The notes under the pieces: generated by a model
The model's database searches: none
Told to the model about the DNA's origin: nothing
What the model saw: only the letters and a program-made list of their open reading frames with translations
Shown here: piece by piece, positions 1 to 8,400 of the stretch
How the letters are laid out: every line of letters begins with the position of its first letter
Position numbering within the stretch: position 1 is the first letter of the stretch
DNA from: DASQFQ01 sp963811595
GTDB taxonomy: Bacteria; Actinomycetota; Thermoleophilia; Solirubrobacterales; Solirubrobacteraceae
Length of the DNA stretch: 64,000 nt
Assembly: GCA_963811595.1 (NCBI GenBank)
Contig: CAWERW010000006.1
Location: 118,984 to 182,983, forward strand
Direction: 5' to 3'
Position numbers and translations under genes: made by a program

Positions 1-601
1 GGCCGATCGCGAGGTTGGCGTGGCGGCGGACGTAGGCCATGATCGCCTCGTCGAGGTCGTAGCCCGCGAGCCGCAGCGACGTCTCGACCACGATCTCGCC
101 CATCGAGATCACCGCCACCTCCGAGGTGCCGCCGCCGATGTCGACGACCATGTGGCCGGTCGGCTCGGCGATGTCGAGCCCGGCGCCGATGGCGGCGGCG
201 ATCGGCTCCTCGATCAGCGCCACCTGGCGCGCGCCCGCCGACAGGCACGCCTCCTCGACCGCGCGCGTCTCGACCTCGGTGACGCCGGAGGGCACGCACA
301 TGATCACCCGCGGGCGCGACCAGCGGCTCGCCTGCGCCTTGCGCAGGAAGTAGCGCAGCATCTGCTCGGTGACCTCGAAGTCGGCGATCACGCCGTGGCG
401 CAGCGGGCGCGTGGCGGAGATCGTGGCCGGCGTGCGGCCGATCATCCGGTGCGCCTCGTCGCCGACGGCGTAGACCTCGCCGCGGTCGGCGTCGACGGCG
501 ATCACGGACGGCTCGGAGACGACGATGCCGCGGCCGCGCTCGAACACGAGCGTGTTCGCGGTGCCGAGGTCGACCGCGAGGTCGCGGTTGCCGAACGCCA
601 T
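1..601 (-). CDS. mreB: Rod shape-determining protein MreB (C-terminus beyond window)
   Basis: Bacterial actin that polymerises under the cytoplasmic membrane and positions the cell-wall elongation machinery. The first 200 residues are present; the gene runs off the left edge. The actin-fold phosphate-1 loop DLGTANTL is near residue 11 and the phosphate-2 region DIGGGTSEVAV is near residue 173. Both are typical of MreB. The ATG start overlaps the TGA stop of the upstream lipid-kinase-like gene (TGATG), so the two are probably translationally coupled. Assignment to MreB rather than Mbl cannot be made from half the protein. Confidence 0.93.
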   Translation of the reverse strand, partial: MAFGNRDLAVDLGTANTLVFERGRGIVVSEPSVIAVDADRGEVYAVGDEAHRMIGRTPATISATRPLRHGVIADFEVTEQMLRYFLRKAQASRWSRPRVIMCVPSGVTEVETRAVEEACLSAGARQVALIEEPIAAAIGAGLDIAEPTGHMVVDIGGGTSEVAVISMGEIVVETSLRLAGYDLDEAIMAYVRRHANLAIG

Positions 602-1452
602 CAGCCGATCACCAGCTCGTAGGCGTGGTGCTCGACGGTGATGCGCTCCATGCCGCTGTCGCGGACCTCGCCGTCGACATTGAACTCCGTGCCCGGCGGC
701 AGCCCGACCTCGACCACGGTCCCGCGCGCATGGCAGACGTCGCGCTGCTCGGCGATGTTGCCGCGGCGCAGGCCCCAGGCGCGGCGGGCGAGCCCGAGCC
801 GCGAGCCGGCGGGGAGGATGGCAGCGTCGAGCACCCCGTCCTCGGGGTCGGCGGCGTCGATGTCGGCGCCGCCCCCGAACGCGCCGGTGACCGCGACGAT
901 CGCCTGCCACGCCTCGCCGTCGAACACCTCCTCGCCACCTGCGCAGACCGTGCACCGGAGCGGCTGCTCGGTCACAGCGGCGTGCAGGGCGCCGAGCGGG
1001 TAGGCGAGCGGGCCGAGGAAGGACTTGAACGGCTGCGCGCGGCGGGCGGCGGCCGAGGCGAGGCCGGCGCTGGCGACGTTGACGAACGGGCGGCCGTCGG
1101 CCAGGCGCCCCAGCTCCATCGGGCGCAGCTCGGCGCCGGTGGCGGCCAGCTCGCAGGCGGCCTCGGGCTCGGTCGGGAGGTCGGAGGCGCGGGCGAAGTC
1201 GTTGGCCGTCCCGGTGGCGATGACCGCGAGCGGGACGCCGAGGCGGCCGGCCAGCTCCGCCACGGAGCCGACCGTGCCGTCGCCGCCGGCGACCGCGAGC
1301 CGCTCGGGCTTCCACTCGGCCACCCCGTCGAGATCCTCGGGCTCACAGCCGCAGCTGCGGACCTCCGCGCCGTGGCGGCGCATCGTGTCCGCGAGCGGCT
1401 CCGGGTCGAGGCCCCCACCGGAGGCCTCGTTGGCGATCAGCGCGATCCGCAC
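601..1452 (-). CDS. Diacylglycerol/lipid kinase family protein
   Basis: A 283-residue protein of the DAGK catalytic-domain / YegS-LCB5 family, which phosphorylates lipid hydroxyls such as diacylglycerol or sphingoid bases at the inner membrane face. The nucleotide-binding loop GGDGTVGSVAELA lies near residues 56-68, followed by GTANDFA, the usual second family motif. The C-terminal half has the beta-sandwich layout ending in FNVDGE. I chose the GTG at 1452 because the reading frame upstream of it lies antisense to the divergent epimerase gene. It reads into mreB with a 1-base overlap. The exact lipid substrate cannot be told from the sequence. Confidence 0.85.
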   Translation of the reverse strand: MRIALIANEASGGGLDPEPLADTMRRHGAEVRSCGCEPEDLDGVAEWKPERLAVAGGDGTVGSVAELAGRLGVPLAVIATGTANDFARASDLPTEPEAACELAATGAELRPMELGRLADGRPFVNVASAGLASAAARRAQPFKSFLGPLAYPLGALHAAVTEQPLRCTVCAGGEEVFDGEAWQAIVAVTGAFGGGADIDAADPEDGVLDAAILPAGSRLGLARRAWGLRRGNIAEQRDVCHARGTVVEVGLPPGTEFNVDGEVRDSGMERITVEHHAYELVIG

Positions 1453-1495
1453 GCCAGCCCAGGCTACCGGCGCGAGGGCGTCTAGACTCCCGCCG

Positions 1496-1909
1496 ATGTT
1501 CGGGCGCATCGACCACGTCGGCCTCGCAGTGACCGACCTCGAGGAGGCGATCGACCTCCACGTCAACGTCTACGGGCTCTCGCTCGTCCATCGCGAGACC
1601 GTCGAGTCCCAGGGCGTCGAGGCCGCGCTGCTCGATGTCGGCGAGAACCACGTCGAGCTCCTCGCCCCGCTGCGCGACGACACCCCCGTGGGCAAGTTCC
1701 TCGCCAAGCGCGGCCCCGGGCTCCACCACGTCGCCTACCAGGTGGAGGACATCGAGGCGACGCTGCGGACGCTGCGCGACGCGGGGCTGCGGCTGATCGA
1801 CGAGACCCCGCGCACGGGGATCCGCCAGTCGCAGGTGGCGTTCCTCCACCCCTCCGCCTCGGGTGGGGTCCTGACCGAGATCGTGCAACCGGCGGCCGTC
1901 CATGCCTGA
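1496..1909 (+). CDS. mce: Methylmalonyl-CoA epimerase (VOC family)
   Basis: A 137-residue vicinal-oxygen-chelate protein that interconverts the R and S forms of methylmalonyl-CoA on the way from propionyl-CoA to succinyl-CoA. Two beta-alpha-beta-beta modules are visible. Metal-ligand positions are seen in RIDHVGLAV at the N-terminus, in HVELLAP, in GLHHVAYQVEDIE, and in the closing LTEIVQP. Length matches the family. The ATG at 1496 is the first one that starts the module cleanly. It is divergent from the lipid kinase (43-bp gap) and overlaps the next small gene by 8 bp. A related glyoxalase is a less likely alternative. Confidence 0.88.
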   Translation: MFGRIDHVGLAVTDLEEAIDLHVNVYGLSLVHRETVESQGVEAALLDVGENHVELLAPLRDDTPVGKFLAKRGPGLHHVAYQVEDIEATLRTLRDAGLRLIDETPRTGIRQSQVAFLHPSASGGVLTEIVQPAAVHA

Positions 1910-2120
1910 TCCCACGCGCAAGGCGGCGGTCGGCTTCGCGGGCGGGCAGGTGCTCTCCCTGCGGCTGTCGGAGTCGCAGCTGACCGAGCTGCGCAGCACG
2001 CTCCGCGAGGGCCGCGAGCGCTGGCACGAGGTCGAGGCCGCCGACGGCGCCGTCCTGGTCGACGTCGGGCAGGTCGTCTATCTGCGCGTCGAGTCCGACG
2101 AGCACCGCGTCGGCTTCTGA
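1902..2120 (+). CDS. Small conserved-looking protein of unknown function
   Basis: A 72-residue protein that starts inside the end of the epimerase gene (8-bp overlap), implying translational coupling. It has a glycine-rich start, a segment LRLSESQLTELRSTLREG that should form a helix, and then a beta-rich end with the run DGAVLVDVGQVVYLRV. I do not recognise a family. The high-GC codon use and the tight packing between epimerase and the phosphatase gene argue that it is real. Confidence 0.65.
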   Translation: MPDPTRKAAVGFAGGQVLSLRLSESQLTELRSTLREGRERWHEVEAADGAVLVDVGQVVYLRVESDEHRVGF

Positions 2121-2179
2121 ACACGCCCTGGCAACTGCGCGTCCGCGCCAATGCGCTCGACCTCGCGCTCTACAAGCGG

Positions 2180-2629
2180 GTGCGCAACCTCGCGCGCACG
2201 CCTGAGACCGTCGAGTGGGTGCGCCGCTACTCCGCGCTCGGCGAGCACGGCTTCGTCTGGCTCGGCGTCGGGCTGGCGGGCGCGGCGCTCGACCGCGCCT
2301 CGCGCCCGCGCTGGATCCGGGCGACCGCGGTCGTGGGCTGTGCGTACCTGACCTCGAGCTCGATCAAGTGGTCGATCGGGCGCCCGCGCCCGGTGGTCGA
2401 GGACCTGCCGCACCTGATGGCGACGCCGACCGGCCTGTCGTTCCCGTCCTCGCACTCGACGTCGTCGTTCGCCGCGGCGCGGGCGTTCACCGGGCTGCTG
2501 CCCACGGGCCCGCTGTACTGCGGCGCGGCGGCGATGGCGCTCTCGCGCCTCTACCTCGGCGTGCACTACCCGTCCGACGTCGCCGCCGGCGCCGCGCTCG
2601 GGACGCTGCTGGGGAGCTTCGGCCGATGA
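2180..2629 (+). CDS. PAP2-family membrane phosphatase
   Basis: Member of the PAP2 / acid phosphatase-vanadium peroxidase superfamily, which removes phosphate from lipid pyrophosphates or phosphatidates at the membrane. Counted from the GTG at 2180, the three signature motifs are KWSIGRPRP (63-71), PSSHSTS (89-95) and SRLYLGVHYPSD (122-133), with hydrophobic segments between. Coding-like sequence (LDLALYKRVRN) continues upstream in frame without an ATG, GTG or TTG. A CTG at 2117, overlapping the previous stop as CTGA, or one at 2135 could be the true start. The TGA overlaps the ATGATG of ychF. Substrate unknown. Confidence 0.82.
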   Translation: MRNLARTPETVEWVRRYSALGEHGFVWLGVGLAGAALDRASRPRWIRATAVVGCAYLTSSSIKWSIGRPRPVVEDLPHLMATPTGLSFPSSHSTSSFAAARAFTGLLPTGPLYCGAAAMALSRLYLGVHYPSDVAAGAALGTLLGSFGR

Positions 2630-3708
2630 TGAAGGTCGGGATCGTGGGGATGCCCAACGCGGGCAAGTCGTCGCTGTTCAACGCGCTGTCGCAGGCGGGG
2701 GCGCAGGCGGCGAACTACCCGTTCACGACGATCGAGCCGAACGTCGCGGTCGTGGGCGTGGAGGACGAGCGGCTGGACGAGGTCGCGCGGGTGGTGGGGT
2801 CCTCGAACGTGGTCCCGGACACGATCGAGTTCCACGACATCGCCGGGCTCGTGGCGGGCGCGCACAAGGGCGAAGGGCTCGGCAACCAGTTCCTGGCCAA
2901 CATCCGCGAGACCGACGCGCTGCTGCACGTGGTGCGCGCGCACGACGACCCCAACGTGATCCACCCCGACGGGCGGGTCGACCCGGGGGCGGACATGGAC
3001 ACGATCGAGACCGAGCTGATCTACGCCGACCTCGAGCAGGCCGAGCGCCGGCACCTCCGGATCGTGCGCGAGGCGCGCTCGGGCAACCGGACCGCCGTCG
3101 CCGAGGAGAAGTGGCTCGGCGAGGTCATCTCCGCGCTGCAGGCGGGGAAGCCGGTGCGCTCGGTGCCGGTGCCGGAGGACGCGCCGAACGCGGCGCGCGA
3201 CCTCGGCGCGCTGACCGCCAAGCCGGTGCTCTACGTCGCGAACGTGAGCGAGGGCGACGACGAGGTGCCCGCCGTGGTGGCCGAGCACGCGTCGGGGCGG
3301 GAGGCGGCGGCGGTGGCGATCTCGTCGCGGCTCGAGGCGGAGCTGTCGGAGCTCGAGGACGAGGAGGCCGAGCACATGCGCGAGGAGCTCGGGATCTCCG
3401 AGTCCGGGCTGCAGCGCGTCGTCCACGGGGCGTTCTCGCTGCTCGAGCTGCTCGCGTTCTTCACCGCCGGCGAGGACAAGCCGGCGCAGTCCTGGCACCT
3501 GCGGCGAGGGCTGAGCGCCTGGCACGCGGCGGGCGAGATCCACTCCGACATCCAGCGCGGGTTCGTCCGCGCCGAGGTGATCGCGTGGGACGCGCTGGTC
3601 GAGGCGGGCGGCTACGCCCCGGCGCGCGAGCGCGGCGTGCTGCGGCTGGAGGGCCGCGACTACGCGATGCGCGACGGCGACGTGATCACCGTCAAGTTCA
3701 CGCCGTAG
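2626..3708 (+). CDS. ychF: Redox/ribosome-associated GTPase (ATPase) YchF
   Basis: A 360-residue Obg-family P-loop NTPase (YchF/OLA1), a cytoplasmic protein that binds ribosomes and prefers ATP. The G1 loop GMPNAGKSS lies at residues 8-16 and DIAGLVAGAHKGEGLGNQFL forms the G3/switch region. A coiled-coil insertion follows, and a C-terminal TGS domain ends in AMRDGDVITVKFTP. Length is as expected. Two consecutive ATG codons (2626, 2629) overlap the upstream stop, so either may be used. Confidence 0.96.
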   Translation: MMKVGIVGMPNAGKSSLFNALSQAGAQAANYPFTTIEPNVAVVGVEDERLDEVARVVGSSNVVPDTIEFHDIAGLVAGAHKGEGLGNQFLANIRETDALLHVVRAHDDPNVIHPDGRVDPGADMDTIETELIYADLEQAERRHLRIVREARSGNRTAVAEEKWLGEVISALQAGKPVRSVPVPEDAPNAARDLGALTAKPVLYVANVSEGDDEVPAVVAEHASGREAAAVAISSRLEAELSELEDEEAEHMREELGISESGLQRVVHGAFSLLELLAFFTAGEDKPAQSWHLRRGLSAWHAAGEIHSDIQRGFVRAEVIAWDALVEAGGYAPARERGVLRLEGRDYAMRDGDVITVKFTP

Positions 3709-3759
3709 CCGAACGTCAACGGCGGCTGGGTAGGGCAGGGACCGGCATACTTGGCGCCC

Positions 3760-4611
3760 ATGGAGGGGGGTCCCGGACGCGTGCTCGTCGTCGCCGAGGG
3801 CGGTCACGAGCCGCTGATCCGCGCGCTCGCCGCGGAGGGGCACGAGGCCGAGGGACGTCTGCCCGCGGAGGCCCTGGGCCCGACGCCCGACGTGGTCGTG
3901 GTCGTGCGCGCCGACCCTGCCGCCGCGGTCCTGGCGAGCCTCGAGCGCCGAGCGCGCCTGCCGGTGGCGCCCGTGATCGTGCTCAGCGGCGCCGCGCCCG
4001 CCAAGACGCGCGCGTCGCTGCTGCGCGCCGGCGCGCACACCTGCCTCCAGGACCCGGTCGACCCCGGCGAGCTGCTCGCCGCCGTCGCGGGCGCGCTGGC
4101 GGTCAAGCGGGCGCGCGACGCCGAGCCGGAACCCGGGGGCCTCACCGACCCGATCACCGGCCTCGGCAACCAGCGCCTCGGCGAGCGCGAGCTCGACCTC
4201 ATCGTCGCCCGCTCGACCCGCCACGGCCACGCGCTCGCGCTCGTTCTGGCCGGCCTCGACGGGCTCGACCAGATCGCGCCCGAGTCGGTCGACGCCGTCC
4301 TCCACGACGCCGGCGCGCGCTTCGCCCGCACGCTGCGCAGCGGCGACGTGATCGCGCGCTGGGAGGCCGACGAGTTCCTGATGATGCTCCCCGACACGAA
4401 CCGCGAGGGCTCCCACCGCGCCGCCGAGCGCCTGCGCCGCTGCATCTCCGCCGCCCCGTTCACGATCGGCGCCGAGACGGTCGAGCTGACCGCCTCCGTC
4501 GGCTGGGCGGGCTGGCTCGGCGAGGACCCGCGCGAGTTCAAGCTGCGCGTCGACCGCTGGCTGCGCGAGGCGCGCGACGCCGGTGGCGACGCGGTCAAGC
4601 CGGGGCTCTGA
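3760..4611 (+). CDS. Degenerate receiver plus GGDEF-like domain protein
   Basis: A 283-residue cytoplasmic protein. Residues 1-115 resemble a response-regulator receiver, with an alternating hydrophobic beta pattern and AGAHTCLQDP where a receiver normally ends in a lysine-containing loop. Key acidic and lysine positions are not conserved. Residues 128-275 resemble a GGDEF domain starting at DPITGLGNQR. The active-site signature reads WEADEF at 201-206 instead of GGDEF, so diguanylate cyclase activity is doubtful. It may instead bind nucleotide or act as an effector. The ATG at 3760 is preferred to the TTG at 3751. It stands alone between ychF and the insertion sequence. Confidence 0.75.
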   Translation: MEGGPGRVLVVAEGGHEPLIRALAAEGHEAEGRLPAEALGPTPDVVVVVRADPAAAVLASLERRARLPVAPVIVLSGAAPAKTRASLLRAGAHTCLQDPVDPGELLAAVAGALAVKRARDAEPEPGGLTDPITGLGNQRLGERELDLIVARSTRHGHALALVLAGLDGLDQIAPESVDAVLHDAGARFARTLRSGDVIARWEADEFLMMLPDTNREGSHRAAERLRRCISAAPFTIGAETVELTASVGWAGWLGEDPREFKLRVDRWLREARDAGGDAVKPGL

Positions 4612-4654
4612 CGCGAACCGACGGCGCGCGCACCTGAGCAGCGCGGCCGCTAGC

Positions 4655-4668
4655 TGTGCTGCCTTCAG
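4655..4668 (+). repeat. Left terminal inverted repeat of the IS481-type element
   Basis: Reads TGTGCTGCCTTCAG. The reverse complement of the right end reads TGTCCTGCTTTCAG, giving 12 of 14 identical positions. The target duplication GCTAGC lies immediately outside at 4649-4654. Confidence 0.85.
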
Positions 4669-4694
4669 ACGTAGTGATCGGTTGAGAAGGGACG

Positions 4695-5465
4695 TCCGGC
4701 CCCCCGGCGGAGGGTGCGGTCAGCGACGACTGACCCTGCCGAAGGAGGCCGGACGTGGAGGACCGTACTCGCTCAGAGCTGCGGCTGATCAGAGTTCTGT
4801 TTCGCCGGCCACGGCGCATCGGTGGTGGCATCGCTGGGTGGCGGCAAGCGAGGCCGAGCGGCGAGGCCGAGCAGGCGATCTTGGAGGCGCGGGCGCGCAC
4901 GAATCTCGGTCCGGCGCGCTTGGCGGGGATCCTGCGCCGGCCGCGATCGACGATCTGGAAAGTGCTCTGGCGCCACGGCGTCTCGCGGCGCCGGCGCTCA
5001 GCGCCGCGCCAAAGCTACCGGCGCAATGAATGGGCGCAGCCGGGCGCGCTGTTGCACATGGACACCAAGCACCTGGCGCGCTTTGAGCGGCCAGGTCACT
5101 GGGCGCACGGCGATCGTTCCGGACACGGGCACGATGGCCCGGGGACCAGCTACGCGCATTGCGTCGTCGATGACCACTCCAGGCTGGCCTACGTCGAGCT
5201 GCACGGCGCCGACAGCACCGCTGCCGCCGCCGCGACGTTGCGGCGCGCGATCAAATGGTTCCGCGAGCAAGGCTGCGGGCCCGTCGAAGCGGTCATGACC
5301 GACAACGATTTCATCTACCGCCGCTCGCGCGCCTTCGCTGACGTCCTGGCCGAGCACCACGCCCGCGACCGCGCCCTGACAAGCTTCCTGCGCTACTACA
5401 ACCGCCGCCGACCCCACACCTCACTCGGCGACCGACCACCCATCAGCCGCGTTCACCACCTCTGA
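4695..5465 (+). pseudogene. IS481-family DDE transposase, frameshifted and internally deleted
   Basis: The N-terminal helix-turn-helix part (LTLPKEAG through RWWHRWVAASEAERR) is in one frame. The rest (EAEQAILEARART onward) is in another. The switch falls at a 12-bp direct repeat, GCGAGGCCGAGC at 4848-4859 and 4861-4872, as expected after a deletion between short repeats. The catalytic domain keeps the first Asp (LLHMDTKHLARF) and the second (VMTDNDF). It jumps from AFADVLAEHHA straight to the terminal ARDRALTSFLRYYNRRRPH block. The segment that normally carries the third catalytic residue (the KVERF region) is missing. The protein cannot be an active transposase. Confidence 0.85.
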
Positions 5466-5475
5466 AAGCAGGACA
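5462..5475 (-). repeat. Right terminal inverted repeat of the IS481-type element
   Basis: Reads CTGAAAGCAGGACA on the plus strand and pairs with the left end. The second copy of GCTAGC follows at 5476-5481. Confidence 0.85.
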
Positions 5476-5476
5476 G

Positions 5477-8400
5477 CTAGCCGCTGGGTGGTTGGTTGTC
5501 GTTGTTGGTTTCGCATCTGATGTTCGAGCGGCTGCCGGGGTTGTCGCAGAGGTCGAAGCCGGGCCCGCCGTCGGAGTCGCCGCCGGGGCCGGCGGTCAGG
5601 GTGTCGTCGCCGGTGCCGCCGCTGAGGCTGTTCGAGCCGGCGCCCGCGTTGATGGTGTCGTCGCCGCTGTCGCCGCCGAGGGTGTCGTTGCCGGGGCCGG
5701 CGGTGATGGTGTCGTGGCCGGGCCCGCCGCTGCCGCCGCGGGTGTTGCCGAGGCTGTCGGTGATCGTGTCGTCGCCGGCGCCGCCGTCGAAGTGGTCGAG
5801 TCCGGGCCCGGTGTCGATGGTGTCGTTGCCGTCCTGGCCGTCGGCGGTGTCGTCGCCGGCGCCGCTGTCGAGCGTGTCGGCGCCACTGCCGGCGGTGAGG
5901 GTGTCGGCGCCCGCCCCGGAGTGGATGGTGTCGGCGCCCTCGCCGCCGTCGATCGTGTCCGTGCCGCCGCCGCTGCAGATGGTGTCGTCGCCGCCGCGGC
6001 CGCCGATCCGGTTGGTGCCGCCGAGGTCGACGATCACGTCATCCCCGGCCGTCCCGACCAGCAACGAGTTGCCCGCCGTTCCCACGATCGTCGCCGGCCT
6101 GCCATCACAGCTCTGCCCGGCCGGTGGTTGGTTGCTGTTGTCGGTTTCGCAGCTGGTGGTGCTGCGGCTGCCGTGGTTGTCGCAGAGGTCGAAGCCGGTG
6201 CCGCCTTCGATGGTGTTGCTGCCGGTGCCGGCTGTCAGGGTGTCGTCGCCGCCGTTGCCGGTGATGGTGTCGTTGCCGGGCCCGGCGTTGATGGTGTCGT
6301 CACCGCTGTCGCCGCCGAGGGTGTCGTTGCCGGGGCCGGTGGTGATGGTGTCGTGGCCGGGCCCGCCGCTGCCGCCGCGAGTCTGGCCGAGGTTGTCGCT
6401 GATCGTGTCGTCGCCGGGGCCGCCGTCGAAGCGATCGACGCCGGCGCCGCCCGTGACGGTGTCGTCGCCGTCCTCGCCGTCGATGGTGTCGTCGCCGGCG
6501 CCGGCGTCGACGGTGTCGGCGCCGCTGCCGCCGGTGAGGGTGTCGGCCCCCGCCCCGGAGTGGATCGTGTCGGCGCCCTCGCCGCCGGCGATCGTGTCAG
6601 CGCCGGCGATCGCGCAGATGGTGTCGTCGCCGCCGCGGCCGCCGATCCGGTTGCTTCCGCCGAGGTCGACGATCACGTCGTCCCCGCCGGTCCCGACCAG
6701 CAGCGAGTTGCCCGCCGTTCCCACGATCGTCGCCGGCTTGCCATCGCAGCTCTGTCCGCTGGGTGGTTGGTTGTCGTTGTTGGTTTCGCATCTGATGTTC
6801 GAGCGGCTGCCGGGGTTGTCGCAGAGGTCGAAGCCGGGCCCGCCGTCGGAGTCGCCGCCGGGGCCGGCGGTCAGGGTGTCGTCGCCGGTGCCGCCGCTGA
6901 GGCTGTTCGAGCCGGCGCCCGCGTTGATGGTGTCGTCGCCGCTGTCGCCGCCGAGGGTGTCGTTGCCGGGGCCGGCGGTGATGGTGTCGTGGCCGGGCCC
7001 GCCGCTGCCGCCGCGGGTGTTGCCGAGGCTGTCGGTGATCGTGTCGTCGCCGGCGCCGCCGTCGAAGTGGTCGAGTCCGGGCCCGGTGTCGATGGTGTCG
7101 TTGCCGTCCTGGCCGTCGGCGGTGTCGTCGCCGGCGCCGCTGTCGAGCGTGTCGGCGCCACTGCCGGCGGTGAGGGTGTCGGCGCCCGCCCCGGAGTGGA
7201 TGGTGTCGGCGCCCTCGCCGCCGTCGATCGTGTCCGTGCCGCCGCCGCTGCAGATGGTGTCGTCGCCGCCGCGGCCGCCGATCCGGTTGGTGCCGCCGAG
7301 GTCGACGATCACGTCATCCCCGGCCGTCCCGACCAGCAACGAGTTGCCCGCCGTTCCCACGATCGTCGCCGGCCTGCCATCACAGCGCAGTGGCGGCACG
7401 TCGTCGCTCGTGATCGTGCAGGTCCTGGTCTCGCCGCCGGCGATCGTGCCCGTGCAGTCGGCCGAGCGCGTGGTCGTGTAGCCCGCCGGGCCGGTGGCGG
7501 TCACCGAATAGGCGCCGGCGCGGAGGGTCACGGTGGTGCCGGACGCCCGTTCACCTGGGAAGGAGGCGGGCGAGGGGTCCTCGCCGGCCACGGTCACCGT
7601 CCAGTCGCCGGCAGCTCGCGTGCCGCCGTCGTCGTTCACGACTTCCTTGACGACGATGAGCGTGGCCGGCTCGCGCACCGTGACGGTGAACGAGCCGGTG
7701 CTCGTGTTGCCGACGTGGTCCGTGGCGGTGCACGTGACGCTCGTCGTGCCGATCGGGAAGGTCGAGCCCGAGACCGGGTCGCATCCGACGCTGGGGGCGG
7801 GGTCGGCGCCATCGGTGGCCGACGCGGCGAATGTGACGTCCGCGCTGGACGGCGAGGTTGCGGTAGCCGTCACGTCCGGGAGCGAGAGCGCAGGCGCCTT
7901 GCGGTCGATCCGGTTACCGGCGATCGGGCCCGCGATCGCGCAATTGTGGAAGTTGTCGCAAACCTCCTCGGTCCCGGTCGGCGCGTTGGCGTCCTCGCTC
8001 CCGTCGGGCACCGACGTCGACAGCGAGAAGGCCAGGTCGGCCTGATTGGCGATACCGGAGCCGTCGTCGCTCGCCGTGCAGGCGATCGAGACGTTGTCCG
8101 GATGCCATGCGTCATCCGGCGCGGCGCAGTCGATCTCGGGTGGAGCGGTGTCGAAGAAGTTCCGGGCGTTGATGAGCGTGCACACCCAGTGCTCGCCCGC
8201 CTCGACGTTGATGACGTCGCCCGGCTCGACGGTCCCGGGGCCCCCGTTCTCGGTACACGACACGGACCTGTTGTAGTGGCTCAGCGCGGTGCCCTCGACC
8301 GCCTCCTCGGAGATGCCGTACGAGCTCGGGGCCGCGCTCACGGTCCGCGACGCGCCGTCGCCGGCCGCTGGGACGACCAGGTCGGAGTCGAGGAACAGGT

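Larger units (their letters stand above)
4655..5475 (+). mobile_element. IS481-type insertion sequence remnant (821 bp)
   Basis: The element is bounded by 14-bp imperfect inverted repeats (12 of 14 match) starting TGT and ending ACA, and is flanked on both sides by the hexamer GCTAGC. That hexamer fits the NCTAGN target known for IS481-type elements. The encoded transposase has lost internal segments, so the copy is shorter than an intact element of this type (roughly 1 kb). The right-hand copy of the target hexamer supplies the TAG stop codon of the neighbouring RTX gene. Confidence 0.85.

Noticed and set aside
5481..7386. Regular short repeats suggestive of a CRISPR array
   Set aside because: The periodicity is 27 bp (nine codons) inside an open reading frame, the RTX nonapeptide. 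There are no unique spacers of constant length.
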